Under the pieces are notes generated by a model. The model saw nothing but the letters and a program-made list of their open reading frames with translations. It had not been told where the DNA came from and made no database searches. This document shows positions 36,399-46,000 of a stretch of 64,000 nt of DNA, one piece after another. This DNA comes from Bacteroidetes bacterium UBA1941. GTDB lineage: Bacteria; Bacteroidota; Bacteroidia; Chitinophagales; LD1. Made by a program: the position numbers and the translations under genes. Positions within the stretch are counted from its first letter, which is position 1. Each line of letters begins with the position of its first letter. Location: NCBI GenBank assembly GCA_002336805.1, contig DDEZ01000006.1:124001-188000 (forward strand), written 5' to 3'.

Positions 36399-37492
36399 AC
36401 ATCTCCGTTTTCAGGTGATGAAATGCCTTGCTCGTTGCTACTTGCTTCTGGCGCAATGCCGGCCTCAGCACTCTCGGTAGCAGCTTCTTCTTTATCACCT
36501 TCTATGCTTTCGCCCTCATAGAGCGTGTCTACTTCTGTCGCATTGAGGTGCATCTCATCGCGCAGCCATTTGGCGTAGATAGATTTGTAGCCGTGGGTCA
36601 CGTATACATTCTCTGCGCCCGTGAGCTTCACAGCAGTATTGAGCTGCTGCCAGTCACAGTGGTCAGACATCACAAAGCCACGGTCTACACCACGCCTGCG
36701 CCGTGCGCCACGCAGCTGCATCCAGCCGCTACAGATGCCTATGCTGTATGGATCAAATCGGCGCAGCCACGGCGTACCCACCGCAGACGGCGGCGCTACG
36801 ACGATACAGCCTTGCAGCTCTTTTTTAGACAGGGAGTAGTCTAGTGGCTTCGCATACGAAAAGTCAAAGCCGCTCTGCTCCAGTGCACGATTCATATTGA
36901 CTACTGCGCCGTGAGCGTAGATAGGCGCTATAGACTTATCCAGTCCATAGAGTATATGCTGGGCTTTGCCCAAGGCGTAGCCTATGATGACGGAGGTCTT
37001 GCCGGCGGCAGTGTTCTTTGCGCACCAGTCGTTGATCTCTCCTTGTACCTCCTCTACTGCGGGGAAGCGATACACCGGCAGGCCAAACGTAGACTCAGTG
37101 ATGAAGTGCTGGCATCGCACCGGTTCGAAGGGCGTAGCGAGGTGGTCATTCTGCAGCTTGTAGTCGCCGCTCACGACCCATATCTCGCCCTTATACTCCA
37201 GCCGTACCTGTGCAGAGCCGATGATATGCCCCGCAGGATGGAGGGAAATTTTGACCCCATTTAGCACGATCTCTTCATTGTATCCTATGCCCTGTACATT
37301 GATGTCAGCACCCAGCCGCCAGCGCATGACTGGCAGAGAGAAGTGATGTGCCAGGTAATGCCGAGAGCCCCACCGCGCGTGGTCAGCATGGGCATGTGTA
37401 ATGATGGCGTGGTCTACCTGACCCCACGGGTCTATATACACACCTGCCTGCTCGCAGTAGATGCCCTTGTCATTGAATTTGAGTAGTGCCAT
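36395..37492 (-). CDS. Ligase-associated metallo-beta-lactamase exonuclease
   Basis: 365 residues of the Snm1/beta-CASP-like MBL fold. Metal motif HAHADHARWG at residues 33-42, LHPAGHIIGSAQVRLEY, and VVSGDYKLQ supply the other ligands. GIGYALGKAQHIL-like IIGYALGKAQHILYGL and MSDHCDWQQL resemble the beta-CASP segments. The C-terminal 35 residues are acidic and low-complexity. It precedes the ligase gene with a four-base overlap, and from family knowledge acts as a DNA exonuclease in the same pathway. Confidence 0.92.
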   Translation of the reverse strand: MALLKFNDKGIYCEQAGVYIDPWGQVDHAIITHAHADHARWGSRHYLAHHFSLPVMRWRLGADINVQGIGYNEEIVLNGVKISLHPAGHIIGSAQVRLEYKGEIWVVSGDYKLQNDHLATPFEPVRCQHFITESTFGLPVYRFPAVEEVQGEINDWCAKNTAAGKTSVIIGYALGKAQHILYGLDKSIAPIYAHGAVVNMNRALEQSGFDFSYAKPLDYSLSKKELQGCIVVAPPSAVGTPWLRRFDPYSIGICSGWMQLRGARRRRGVDRGFVMSDHCDWQQLNTAVKLTGAENVYVTHGYKSIYAKWLRDEMHLNATEVDTLYEGESIEGDKEEAATESAEAGIAPEASSNEQGISSPENGDV

Positions 37493-37520
37493 ACGTCGTC
37501 CTTCTTTATCAAAAACGATG

Positions 37521-38213
37521 CTATACTTTATAATAACCTTCTTTAAGGTCTCCGGTTCGGAAGCGATTGACCAGCTCGTGGGCGCGGCGCGTAGGCTCGG
37601 GGATGCGATACTTGCCGAGGCTGCGCTTTGCTATATCGAGTGAGTCTTCCAGGCTGATGCCTTGACCGGGAGAGATGTAGACAGGAGCTGTTTTGTCCTT
37701 GCTTCGCAATGCATAGCCAATGGCTTCTGCTTTATCATATATAATACTGGAGTTGCCACGTGTAGGTGCCGGCTCATCATACTTACCACAGAGGATATTC
37801 TTGGCGCAGCCCATGCTTGTTTGCCCGGTCAGGGCACCGAAGTGAGCTGCTATGCCCATGCGACGCGGATGCGCGATGCCGTGGTCGTCTACTACGAGCA
37901 CATCAGGTTTGATCTCCATCTGATGCCATACATCTACCAGCGCTGGTACCTCCCGGAAAGCTAAGAAGCCCGGCACGTAAGGAAAGTGTGTCTCTGCCTT
38001 CACCAATGAATAAGCCAGTGGTCGCATGTCAGGATAGCTCAGCAGGATGATGCCCGCGTAGATCGTGGTACTGTGGAGGTTCAGAGAGATATCTGCGCCT
38101 GCTATGGTAGTGACAGGCGTATCACGGTGTGTGATCTGCTGTTTGCTGCGCAGGTCATTTTGTATGGTAGTGGCCTCTGCTATGGTGAGGCCGTCGTAGA
38201 AGCCCTTCTTCAT
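37521..38213 (-). CDS. nfi: Endonuclease V
   Basis: 230 residues. Metal-binding aspartates are visible in AGADISLN (Asp41) and VVDDHGIAHPRRMGIAAHFG (Asp109), and Glu88 lies in FPYVPGFLAFREVP, the hypoxanthine-recognition PYxPGFLAFRE segment. Endonuclease V nicks DNA near deoxyinosine. The motif is VDDHG in place of the common VDGHG. It lies 28 bases upstream of the exonuclease gene on the same strand and is likely part of the repair operon. Confidence 0.93.
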   Translation of the reverse strand: MKKGFYDGLTIAEATTIQNDLRSKQQITHRDTPVTTIAGADISLNLHSTTIYAGIILLSYPDMRPLAYSLVKAETHFPYVPGFLAFREVPALVDVWHQMEIKPDVLVVDDHGIAHPRRMGIAAHFGALTGQTSMGCAKNILCGKYDEPAPTRGNSSIIYDKAEAIGYALRSKDKTAPVYISPGQGISLEDSLDIAKRSLGKYRIPEPTRRAHELVNRFRTGDLKEGYYKV

Positions 38214-38293
38214 TTACGGATATACAGATTTGAGGATTTACAGATTGCTTACAAGGGTTGTTTTCGTAAGTGATGGCGAGGCTTTCAGCTTGC

Positions 38294-39520
38294 CTAGAAT
38301 ATAGACAGTTGGTCGCCTCCTTTGTCTTTTTGCGGTGGCTTTGCTTTGCCAAAGACAGTACGGCCACCGTAGAGGTGCGACTCATCTCGCTCCTTCTGTA
38401 TAGCACCATCGAAGTTGTCATTAGGCGTGAAGTCATTCTCCATCCATTGGATCACTTTGGAGAGGTTGCGGATGGCTTCGTTCTTGTCATTGATACCGAT
38501 CCTGGCTCTATCCACGGACTCTCGCAGGTGATGGATGGTCTCGTCATAGACCTTTGTAGGTACGGGAAAAGGATGCCCATCCTTGCCGCCATGTGCGAAG
38601 CTGAAGCGTGCCGGGTCATCAAAGCGCGAAGGGGTGCCATGTATCACCTCACTGACCAGCGCGAGTGACTGTATGGTGCGCGGTCCTACACCCTCCAGCA
38701 TGAGCAAAGACTCAAAGCTGCGGAGGTCCTTCTCATGTGCTACGGCCAGGATCGTGCCCAGGCGCTTGAGGTCTACGTCCTTCATCCTGACCTCGTGGTG
38801 AGAGGGCATGATGATACGCTTCACCTCAGGGAAGATACGCGCGGGACTCTCACGGATGAGGTCTACCATACCAGCCTTAGTGTCTGCGGCGAGTGGGTCA
38901 GTGAGGTTTAGTATCTGGCCCTGATTGCGGCCATAGATGAAGGTATGAGGGTCCTCCAGGAAAGACTGGAACTGGGTAGAGTGCCAGTGATAGCGCCGCG
39001 CCATACTGGTCCGGTCATTCATGCCCTGCTGTATCACCGCCCACTCACCGGTATCAGATAGGATAAAAGAGTGCAGGTACAGCTGAAAGCCATCCTGTAT
39101 GGCAGTGTTGTCCACCTTGGCGCTGAGCCTGCTGGTATGTACCAGCTTCAGCCCATCGAGGCCGGTCTTATTGGCTATGGCCATCAGCTCTGCGGGTGTC
39201 TGCTTGGAGTATTTGCCTTTGCCACCGCAGATGTAGATGCCCAGCTCGCGGCTCTTAGGTTCTATAGCCTTCTTGAGCGCACCCATCACAGATGTGGTGA
39301 TGCCGGACGAGTGCCAGTCCATGCCCAGCACACAGCCAAAGGACTGAAACCACAGCGGATCACTGAGGCGGCGCAGTGCTTCGCTTTTGCCATAGTCCAG
39401 CACGATGCTCTCTATGATGGCGCCACCTAGCGCGCTCATGCGCTCGGAGAGCCACAGGGGAACCTTGCCATAGTGCAGGGGCAGGTCTGCGGTACCACGA
39501 CCGAAGTATAGCTTAGGCAT
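38294..39520 (-). CDS. DUF763 protein with helix-hairpin-helix-like motif
   Basis: 408 residues. The N-terminus GRGTADLPLHYGKVPLWL and the run of conserved acidic/histidine segments (GCVLGMDWHSSG, IYICGGKGKYS) fit DUF763. Residues 272-290 (LLMLEGVGPRTIQSLALVS) look like a helix-hairpin-helix, a DNA-binding motif. The family is shared with archaea and not well understood. Here it heads a run of seven DNA-repair genes on the same strand, which supports a role in DNA metabolism. The TACCTTTA box at 39524-39531 almost touches the start. Confidence 0.85.
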   Translation of the reverse strand: MPKLYFGRGTADLPLHYGKVPLWLSERMSALGGAIIESIVLDYGKSEALRRLSDPLWFQSFGCVLGMDWHSSGITTSVMGALKKAIEPKSRELGIYICGGKGKYSKQTPAELMAIANKTGLDGLKLVHTSRLSAKVDNTAIQDGFQLYLHSFILSDTGEWAVIQQGMNDRTSMARRYHWHSTQFQSFLEDPHTFIYGRNQGQILNLTDPLAADTKAGMVDLIRESPARIFPEVKRIIMPSHHEVRMKDVDLKRLGTILAVAHEKDLRSFESLLMLEGVGPRTIQSLALVSEVIHGTPSRFDDPARFSFAHGGKDGHPFPVPTKVYDETIHHLRESVDRARIGINDKNEAIRNLSKVIQWMENDFTPNDNFDGAIQKERDESHLYGGRTVFGKAKPPQKDKGGDQLSIF

Positions 39521-39590
39521 ACCTAAAGGTAACGGATGGCGAGGAGAAAGCTTACAGCGCCGGGGCTTTGTGAGTAAGTCATAAATGCAA

Positions 39591-39616
39591 AGAGCCTCTC
39601 CGTGGGGAGAGGCTCT
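39591..39616 (-). terminator. Hairpin terminator downstream of tRNA-Leu
   Basis: An 11-bp perfect stem AGAGCCTCTCC/GGAGAGGCTCT with a GTGG loop lies immediately after the tRNA 3' end. On the minus strand it runs into TTTGCATTTATG, a weak T-rich tail. Confidence 0.7.
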
Positions 39617-39618
39617 TG

Positions 39619-39702
39619 TGCCCGAAGGGAGACTCGAACTCCCATGCCCTTTCGGGCGCTACCACCTCAAGGTAGTACGTCTACCAATTTCGCCATCCGG
39701 GC
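39619..39702 (-). tRNA. tRNA-Leu (anticodon GAG)
   Basis: Read on the minus strand, acceptor GCCCGGA pairs with TTCGGGC with one G-T pair, discriminator A. D-loop GGCGAAATTGGTAGAC, anticodon arm CTACC-TTGAGGT-GGTAG (anticodon GAG), a long variable arm with GCCC/GGGC, and T-loop GTTCGAGTC. The long variable arm and anticodon together identify a leucine tRNA. CCA is not encoded. Confidence 0.95.
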
Positions 39703-39739
39703 AGACAATAAAGCCGAAGCCTTATTCCTTGAGAGGGTG

Positions 39740-39769
39740 CAAATATAGCTATTTGGAGGAAATAGTCAA
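39740..39769 (-). promoter_or_regulatory. Promoter of tRNA-Leu
   Basis: On the minus strand TTG at 39767-39769 is followed by 19 bases and then TATATTTG at 39740-39747. This is the spacing of the Bacteroidota sigma promoter (TTTG, 19-20 bases, TAnnTTTG). The box lies 38 bases before the tRNA. Confidence 0.7.
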
Positions 39770-39812
39770 GATGCCACCGCAAAATGCCTGAAAGCCAATA
39801 CAGGAGCGGGTT

Positions 39813-41261
39813 CTAGCGGTTTGTGGCCTTTGACACGAGGCGGTGAGATGACCTGCCCTCAGCAGTAGAGAGCCCTACCAGATAGGGGCCATCTGCCAGC
39901 ATAGAGATATCTATCTGCTGTGCGGCTCCGTCTGCATCCAGCACGTGCTGGCCGGCCAGGGTGTAGATCGTGATCGCACTCAGGCGCTCTGCGGTACGGA
40001 TGTGAAGGGTACCCGTGGCAGGATTGGGATAGAGATCGCAGGCGAGTGGCTCGCCCACCTCTGTGAGGCCGGTAGCCGCACTGCCCAATCGTGCTACGAA
40101 GGCGTGACTATTAAATTTACCGCATACCAGCAGGCGGCCATCTGCCTGAAAGCAGGACCCAAAGATGGAATTGGAGGCAGAGGTGGATGGAATTGGCACA
40201 TTGCTGAAGGGGTGAAACGTAGTATCGGCGTCAAAGGGTGTCGCTGAAGTCGTACGCACCAGTGCTGCCCCTGTCAGGGAATTGATGGTGACATTGTAAA
40301 CCGGATCCAGCCCACCTACAAACAGGTATCCGCCACGGGCTGCACTGGTATAGAAGGCCTGATTGTTCCCATAGTTCTGGCGCGTGTAGCGCAGCCCTCC
40401 GTCGGGCGAGTAGCAGGCAGTCATACAGTCGCCACCCGCATGGCCGGAGGCATAGATATTATCCTGCGGGTCTACACTGAGGGCATAGTTCTCATAGATA
40501 CCGCCACCGGTCTGTGTTATAGGCCCGTTATTACTATTGAAGGTGCCGTCTATCGTGCCATCTGGCCAGATGCGCATGACGATGCCCTGAGCCTGTGGTG
40601 CTATCTCATGGCCTGCTATGATGATGCGCCCGTCAGACTGCACATCCAGGGCCCGCGCCTGTGCATCGGTGCCAAAGCTATAAGTGTACTCCTCCAGCGT
40701 GGGATCATTGACGATGCCGGTCAGGCGGCCACCAGTGATATGCGGGTGATAGCGGGATACAAACATGGTGCTGGTGCCCGATACGGTAGCTCTGCCACAT
40801 ACCAGCAGTGCGCCGTCGGTCAGCGCCTTCATACTGTATACATCTATGCCGGAGATAGTAGATGTGCTAGGATGATAGTCTACAAACAGGCTGTCTGTGG
40901 TCATAAAGATGAGCTGGCCCGGCGTGTCTATATTGGTAGCTATGGCTATGCCCTGGCCATTTGGCAGTGTGTCACAGACATAGGCCATGGCAGCCAGCCC
41001 ATTGGTATAGCTGGAGAGCAGCTGGCCGTAGCGGTCATACATGCTTATATTGCTACGAAAGGAGCCGGAGACGGCGTCATACTGGTCGCCGCATATCAGC
41101 ACATTGCCATTGCTGAAAGAGCGGACACAGCGGGCCTCGTAGTTATTGACGATCTCCTTAAATCCGAAGGACTGGTCTACAGCGCCGTTCTGTGCCTGGA
41201 GCAGGGCTGATAGGGTGAGCAGTAGGGAGAGGAGCAGGTGTCTGGTGGTGGTGGTACGCAT
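39813..41261 (-). CDS. T9SS-exported delta-60-repeat-like beta-propeller protein
   Basis: 482 residues from the ATG at 41261, which gives a signal peptide (HLLLSLLLTLSALLQAQ). The body has repeated strands of the type LDVQSDGRIIIAGHEIAP, CFQADGRLLVCGKFNSHAFVARL and DPQDNIYASGHAGG, as in delta-60/SBBP beta-propeller repeats. The C-terminus is a T9SS sorting domain: LACDLYPNPATGTLHIRT and a final ISMLADGPYLVGL. It is thus secreted or attached to the cell surface. Specific role unknown. Confidence 0.85.
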   Translation of the reverse strand: MRTTTTRHLLLSLLLTLSALLQAQNGAVDQSFGFKEIVNNYEARCVRSFSNGNVLICGDQYDAVSGSFRSNISMYDRYGQLLSSYTNGLAAMAYVCDTLPNGQGIAIATNIDTPGQLIFMTTDSLFVDYHPSTSTISGIDVYSMKALTDGALLVCGRATVSGTSTMFVSRYHPHITGGRLTGIVNDPTLEEYTYSFGTDAQARALDVQSDGRIIIAGHEIAPQAQGIVMRIWPDGTIDGTFNSNNGPITQTGGGIYENYALSVDPQDNIYASGHAGGDCMTACYSPDGGLRYTRQNYGNNQAFYTSAARGGYLFVGGLDPVYNVTINSLTGAALVRTTSATPFDADTTFHPFSNVPIPSTSASNSIFGSCFQADGRLLVCGKFNSHAFVARLGSAATGLTEVGEPLACDLYPNPATGTLHIRTAERLSAITIYTLAGQHVLDADGAAQQIDISMLADGPYLVGLSTAEGRSSHRLVSKATNR

Positions 41262-41417
41262 GGTGGTAGCTTTTAGATGGATGAATGGGATGGCTGTGAT
41301 ATCCAGCGGCAAGGATAGGACAGACCTGCCGCCCGGCCTACTCGAAGTGCCGATATCTGTGACAGAGGGTTTGTTTGAAAATTGGTTTAATCCGATAGAA
41401 ATCAATATTTTGTATGG

Positions 41418-42857
41418 GTGAAAGGAAAATGCTATAGCCAGCTCTCTCTACTGACTCCTGCGGAGAAGAAAACCCTGCTGCGCCAGCTCGATACGCGCAA
41501 GGATCACCTGGGCCAGCTGGCCGCTTATATCCTGCGCTGTATAGACAAGGACCAGCCCCTGCCAGCTAATGAAGACCTGGCTCTACGCATCTACCGGACC
41601 CCCTACACACGCCGCATAGAGGACCTGATACGCTCTGACCAGCGCCATATATCTGAGCAGGCAGAGCGCCTGCTGATACAGCGGGAGGCAGAGAGCGGGC
41701 GGCACTACATCACCGCTGTGTATGACAGCTACCACCTGTGCCTGGCCTATATCAGCCGGGGCGATTTTGACCTCTTCCGCCAGGAGGCAGAGGCGGCACT
41801 GGGCAGGCTGGAGGCAGCGCAGGACTTTGCCAGCTATATCCTGTTTTACAACCTGTATAAGGAGTACTCTAACCGCTGGGAGCCTACCACCAGAGACAAC
41901 TATGAGCAGCTCTACAATGAGCTCATAGACCGCGAGGGTATCATCATCAGGAGCTTCCTGCAGCAGTGGCACATACACCAGACGCGGCGGGCCTTTGCCC
42001 TGAGCAATGTGCGTATCTACAGGCCGGACTACGAGCCTGCAGAGACGCGCAGCTTCCGCGAGCTGGAGCAGGCTTATCCTTTCCCTATGCTAGACTTTCT
42101 CATGACCAAGGCTGAGACCTACAGCGGCACCATAGAGCAGCGCAAGGAGGCGCTGAAGAAGATGTATACGCAGCTCCAGCAGGTCAGTGAGGGCTACCCC
42201 GGCCTGGCACAGGAGCGCCTGACCAACGGGGTCAACCTCTTTACCCTCTGCTGCATTACGAGCGAGGAGGAGCGCGGCTTTGCGGTGGCAGCTGAGGTGC
42301 TGGACCTCATAGCGGCCAATGACTTTGACAAGCGGCTGCTGCATATCTTCTACTTCAACCTCTGCAGTATGAAGCTGCGCTATGGCTATATAGAGGAGGG
42401 GCTGGCGCTGGTCCGCGCGTATGCAGAGCAGTTTTACAGCTCACCTTATGGCACCCGCTTCCGATTCCTGCGGGTGTATCAGTTGCTCTTTGACGGGCAG
42501 CCGGAAGAGGCCTATGCCGCTATCCCTTCAGACTTCTCTGCCTCGCCTGAGGACCGGCTTTACATCAAGCTCATAGAGACCATCGTCTTCTTCCTCAGAG
42601 AGGATATAGACCTCGTGCTGGCCAACCTGCGCAACATACGACAGAACACCGACTACAACGAGTTCTCCAATCCTACCTATGAGTACTTTGCCCGGTGCCT
42701 GCAGCGGCTGGTCAATGCGACAGCGCGGGCCGAGCGGCATGAGATAGCTACTGAGCTACGCAGCTACTACGAGGAGCAGCGCCAGACACCCAATCCCTAC
42801 CTGCTGCCTATCGTGTGGCTGGATCACTACCTTAGAGGACGCGGGCATAGCAGTTGA
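41418..42857 (+). CDS. Helical protein of unknown function
   Basis: 479 residues starting with GTG; no in-frame ATG is found near. The protein is cytosolic, all-helical by appearance and very rich in Arg, Glu, Tyr and Gln, with a TPR-like feel (YHLCLAYISRGDFDLFRQEAEAALGRLEAAQDFASY; LRVYQLLFDGQPEEAYAAI). No catalytic motif is seen. It lies divergent to the preceding T9SS gene and convergent with the restriction enzyme gene. I do not recognise the family. Confidence 0.65.
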   Translation: MKGKCYSQLSLLTPAEKKTLLRQLDTRKDHLGQLAAYILRCIDKDQPLPANEDLALRIYRTPYTRRIEDLIRSDQRHISEQAERLLIQREAESGRHYITAVYDSYHLCLAYISRGDFDLFRQEAEAALGRLEAAQDFASYILFYNLYKEYSNRWEPTTRDNYEQLYNELIDREGIIIRSFLQQWHIHQTRRAFALSNVRIYRPDYEPAETRSFRELEQAYPFPMLDFLMTKAETYSGTIEQRKEALKKMYTQLQQVSEGYPGLAQERLTNGVNLFTLCCITSEEERGFAVAAEVLDLIAANDFDKRLLHIFYFNLCSMKLRYGYIEEGLALVRAYAEQFYSSPYGTRFRFLRVYQLLFDGQPEEAYAAIPSDFSASPEDRLYIKLIETIVFFLREDIDLVLANLRNIRQNTDYNEFSNPTYEYFARCLQRLVNATARAERHEIATELRSYYEEQRQTPNPYLLPIVWLDHYLRGRGHSS

Positions 42858-42864
42858 TCTCTTA

Positions 42865-43023
42865 CTATAAGCGCCGGCGGTGCTCGCGCCACCATTTCTT
42901 CCAATTTCTTTTGCTGTCCTCTCTGCGGTCCAGCTCGCGGTGTAGCTGCATATGATAGGCATGGAGCATGGACCAGCGCCATGCGTGCTGCCTGGCTTTG
43001 ACCGCTATATCGGCTACTCGCAT
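42865..43023 (-). CDS. Possible 52-residue protein coupled to the restriction enzyme gene
   Basis: The ATG overlaps the stop of the large restriction-modification gene (ATGA at 43023). The product MRVADIAVKARQHAWRWSML continues with a strongly basic, Trp-rich helix ending WKKWWREHRRRL. The overlap and the lack of any other gene in this gap make it plausible, but the codon composition cannot be judged in so short a frame. No family is recognised. Confidence 0.35.
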   Translation of the reverse strand: MRVADIAVKARQHAWRWSMLHAYHMQLHRELDRREDSKRNWKKWWREHRRRL

Positions 43024-46000
43024 CATGCGCCTGATACAGTAGCTACCTCTGCGGGCATGGCATGGACGATGCGCATGGTCTCTACGCTTACGGTGCAAAC
43101 ACGCTTTAGCAGGTCTATGACCTGATCCTTGTAGTCGGCGAAGCGGTAGGTGTCAAAGCGGGCCGCGATGGTCGGGTCAGATGGCTTCTTCTCCTTGTAC
43201 TGGTCCAGTATCCACTCGAGTGCTGAGCGGTTGCCCAGCTTGTACTCCCAGGCCTCGGCGGGAATGCCGGAGAGGGTGGTGTTTTCGTCCAGTATGATGA
43301 CACCGGATTGTTTGTCGGCTTTTAGTTTGGCCTTTGGTTCGTCTTTGGTGGCAGTATGCGTCACTTTGAGCGGGAAAGCTTTGGCATTCTCATAGCCTAT
43401 GTGCAGCTCCATGAGGCTGCGGCCCCAGTCTGACCACTGTTTGAAGCCTTCATAAAATGGTATGCGCGGAAACTCCCGCTTTAGATTCAGCTCATACTTC
43501 TGCCGGTAGGCAGGGTGGTGCAGTACGGCATATACGTAATGGAAGATGGCCTCTTTGGTCATGCCCTTTTTGCCATACTGTTTTACAAACTGATTGAAAC
43601 CCCAGTCGGTGATGTTGTCGATTCTATTGCCCGATTTATCATATCGATACAATGGCAGACATTGAGTTTTCTCAATAAAATCAAAGCTGAAAAGCTTGTT
43701 TGATACAAGAGAGGTAAAAGGCTTTGATGATGACAGACCTGAAAATGCGATTACTTGGTTTTCATAAGCATTCTTAAGCCCAAATATATCCCTGTTCTGA
43801 TAGATACGATGCGTGATGATATTGTCAAAATAGCAGTACTTTCTTATAAAGGGTCTATATTCAGCAGAGATTATTCTTTTAAAATCAAATTCTAATTTAT
43901 CTCCCTTAATTAAATGAGCTTCTAGTTCAGAGCCAAATTTTATCTCACGTTTTACAAAATCATTGATGGCAATATTCTTTTCCGATTTTTCCCAACGTTG
44001 TTGCTCTGTTGAATAGAACTTACAAAAGAATTCAACCTTACTTTCAAGGTCATTTTGCGAAAAGTCAAAAGTCCATTCATCTCTGGCTGTTACAATGCCA
44101 TTTGAGAACAATTCGAAAAGAGCCTTTTTACTATTCCCGTTCTTAACAGCTTTCGAGCAAAGGGGAAGAAGCGTTTCAAAGTCTGTATCTGCTATGTTGA
44201 TCCAGTTATTATCCTGATCTGGCCTTACGTTTTGAAAAGATATTTCTCTTAGCTTGTTTTCAGAGAGATATTGAAGTTTTTCTTCAGCGTTTCCATAATC
44301 TGCAACTTCATCATAGTAAACTTGAAAACCCGTAACACCCTTTTTTCTAATTAGAAAATAGACAGCAACTCCAACCCGTATTTGATCGTGAAATACATTG
44401 CCGCCTTCTTGTTTTCTTCTTTCCCCACTAGTTCGAGCGTTACCCTTCAGGTTCACGATATACGCATAGTTAAATTCTTGACCTACTACTTTTCTGAAGC
44501 CATCGAAAGTGCGACTGTCAATAAAGGAGTTGTTAGAAACAAAGGCGATAATGCCATTTTCATCGATTCGATCCATTGCCCATCTTAGAAACCGCGCGTA
44601 CATATCATAGACCTTGGTTTTCTGCGCGGTGCTTTGCGCGATGAAAGTGTCTTTGATACGTTTATCTATAGACGGATACTCGCGGTTTTTATTGTTGTCG
44701 TTTTCATTTAGCTGATTGGCATTGTAGGGTGGGTTGCCTATGATGACAGCTATCTTCTTGTTGTTCTGGTTTTTGATGCGCTTGGCATTCTCCTCTGTGA
44801 AGGGTGCGAACATATCTATCTGCTTGCCGCGATAGGCAAAGCCCATATTGTCCAGTGTATCTACGAAGCAAAGGTTCTCAAACTCTGCGTAGCTGCCCAT
44901 CTTCTGCGTGTAGGTGTACTCTATATTCAGGTTGCTGATATAGTAGGGTAGGATCGCTACCTCATTGGCATGTATCTCGTTTTTGTACTTGTACTCCAGC
45001 TTCTCCTTGCGCAGGTAGTCTATGATATCGCAGATGAAGGTGCCGGTGCCGGTAGCGGGGTCCAGTATCTCTACACCTTTATCCTCCAGAAATTTGCCGA
45101 AGTGTTTGTGCAGCAGATAGTCGGTACTCTCTATCATAAAGTTGACTATCTCATTGGGCGTATAGACCACGCCCAGCCTGTCGGCTGCTTTGGGGTTGTA
45201 GCTTTTGTAGAAAGTCTCATAGATCACCTTGAGAAACTTCTGCTTCTCATGGTGGTCTGCTATACCAGCCGCAGCGGCATTGATAGCCTGGTAGTAGTGC
45301 TGGATGCCTGAGAGGGCAGTTTTGCGCGTACTGCCTGTGAAGAATGTAAGGATAACATGCTCCAACTCCCGTGCGATATTATTCTCCCTGTGAAACTGGT
45401 TTTCATCAAAGATGGTATTGAATACATCCTCTGTGAGTATGTGCTGGATGATCATCTCGCGCACATCGTCCTGGGTCACCTCAGGGTTGATACTATCATG
45501 GCAGAGCTTAAGGAAGCTCTCGCTGGCTTTGATAAACTTAGCATTGCTCCGCTCTGCCTCTATGATGATATCCCGTATGGTCTCAGTGACCTTGGGTATA
45601 TCCTGACGGAAGAGCTCAATGGCCTTGCGGAAGTTTTTGACCTCGGGCCGCTCAAAGCTGATGAACTGTGTGATGATGCGATGAAGGGCGTCGGCATCGC
45701 GCATGGATACGCGGTCTACTTCGGCTTCATTTTGCCAGAGTACAGCTGTCTGGCTATCCTCGAAGAGTATATTATCCTTTGGGTAGCCTTTGTCAAACTT
45801 CTTCTTTATCTCATCATCTATCTTGTCGCTCTCGTCCTTGCTCTCCCAGTATCCCCAGTCCTGGCGCAGGGTATCTTTCAGGGTGCCGTCCGGCGTCACA
45901 TTGCGACCTGCCTTTGTCTTGATAGTGACCTCCGGCACGATCATAAGGCCGCGCTGCTTGGCGTATTCATTGAGGAGATTGTAGAAGGCATTGCGTATGG

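Noticed and set aside
39619..39702. tRNA-Leu as an integration site
   Set aside because: No partial tRNA repeat or integrase gene is seen on either side.
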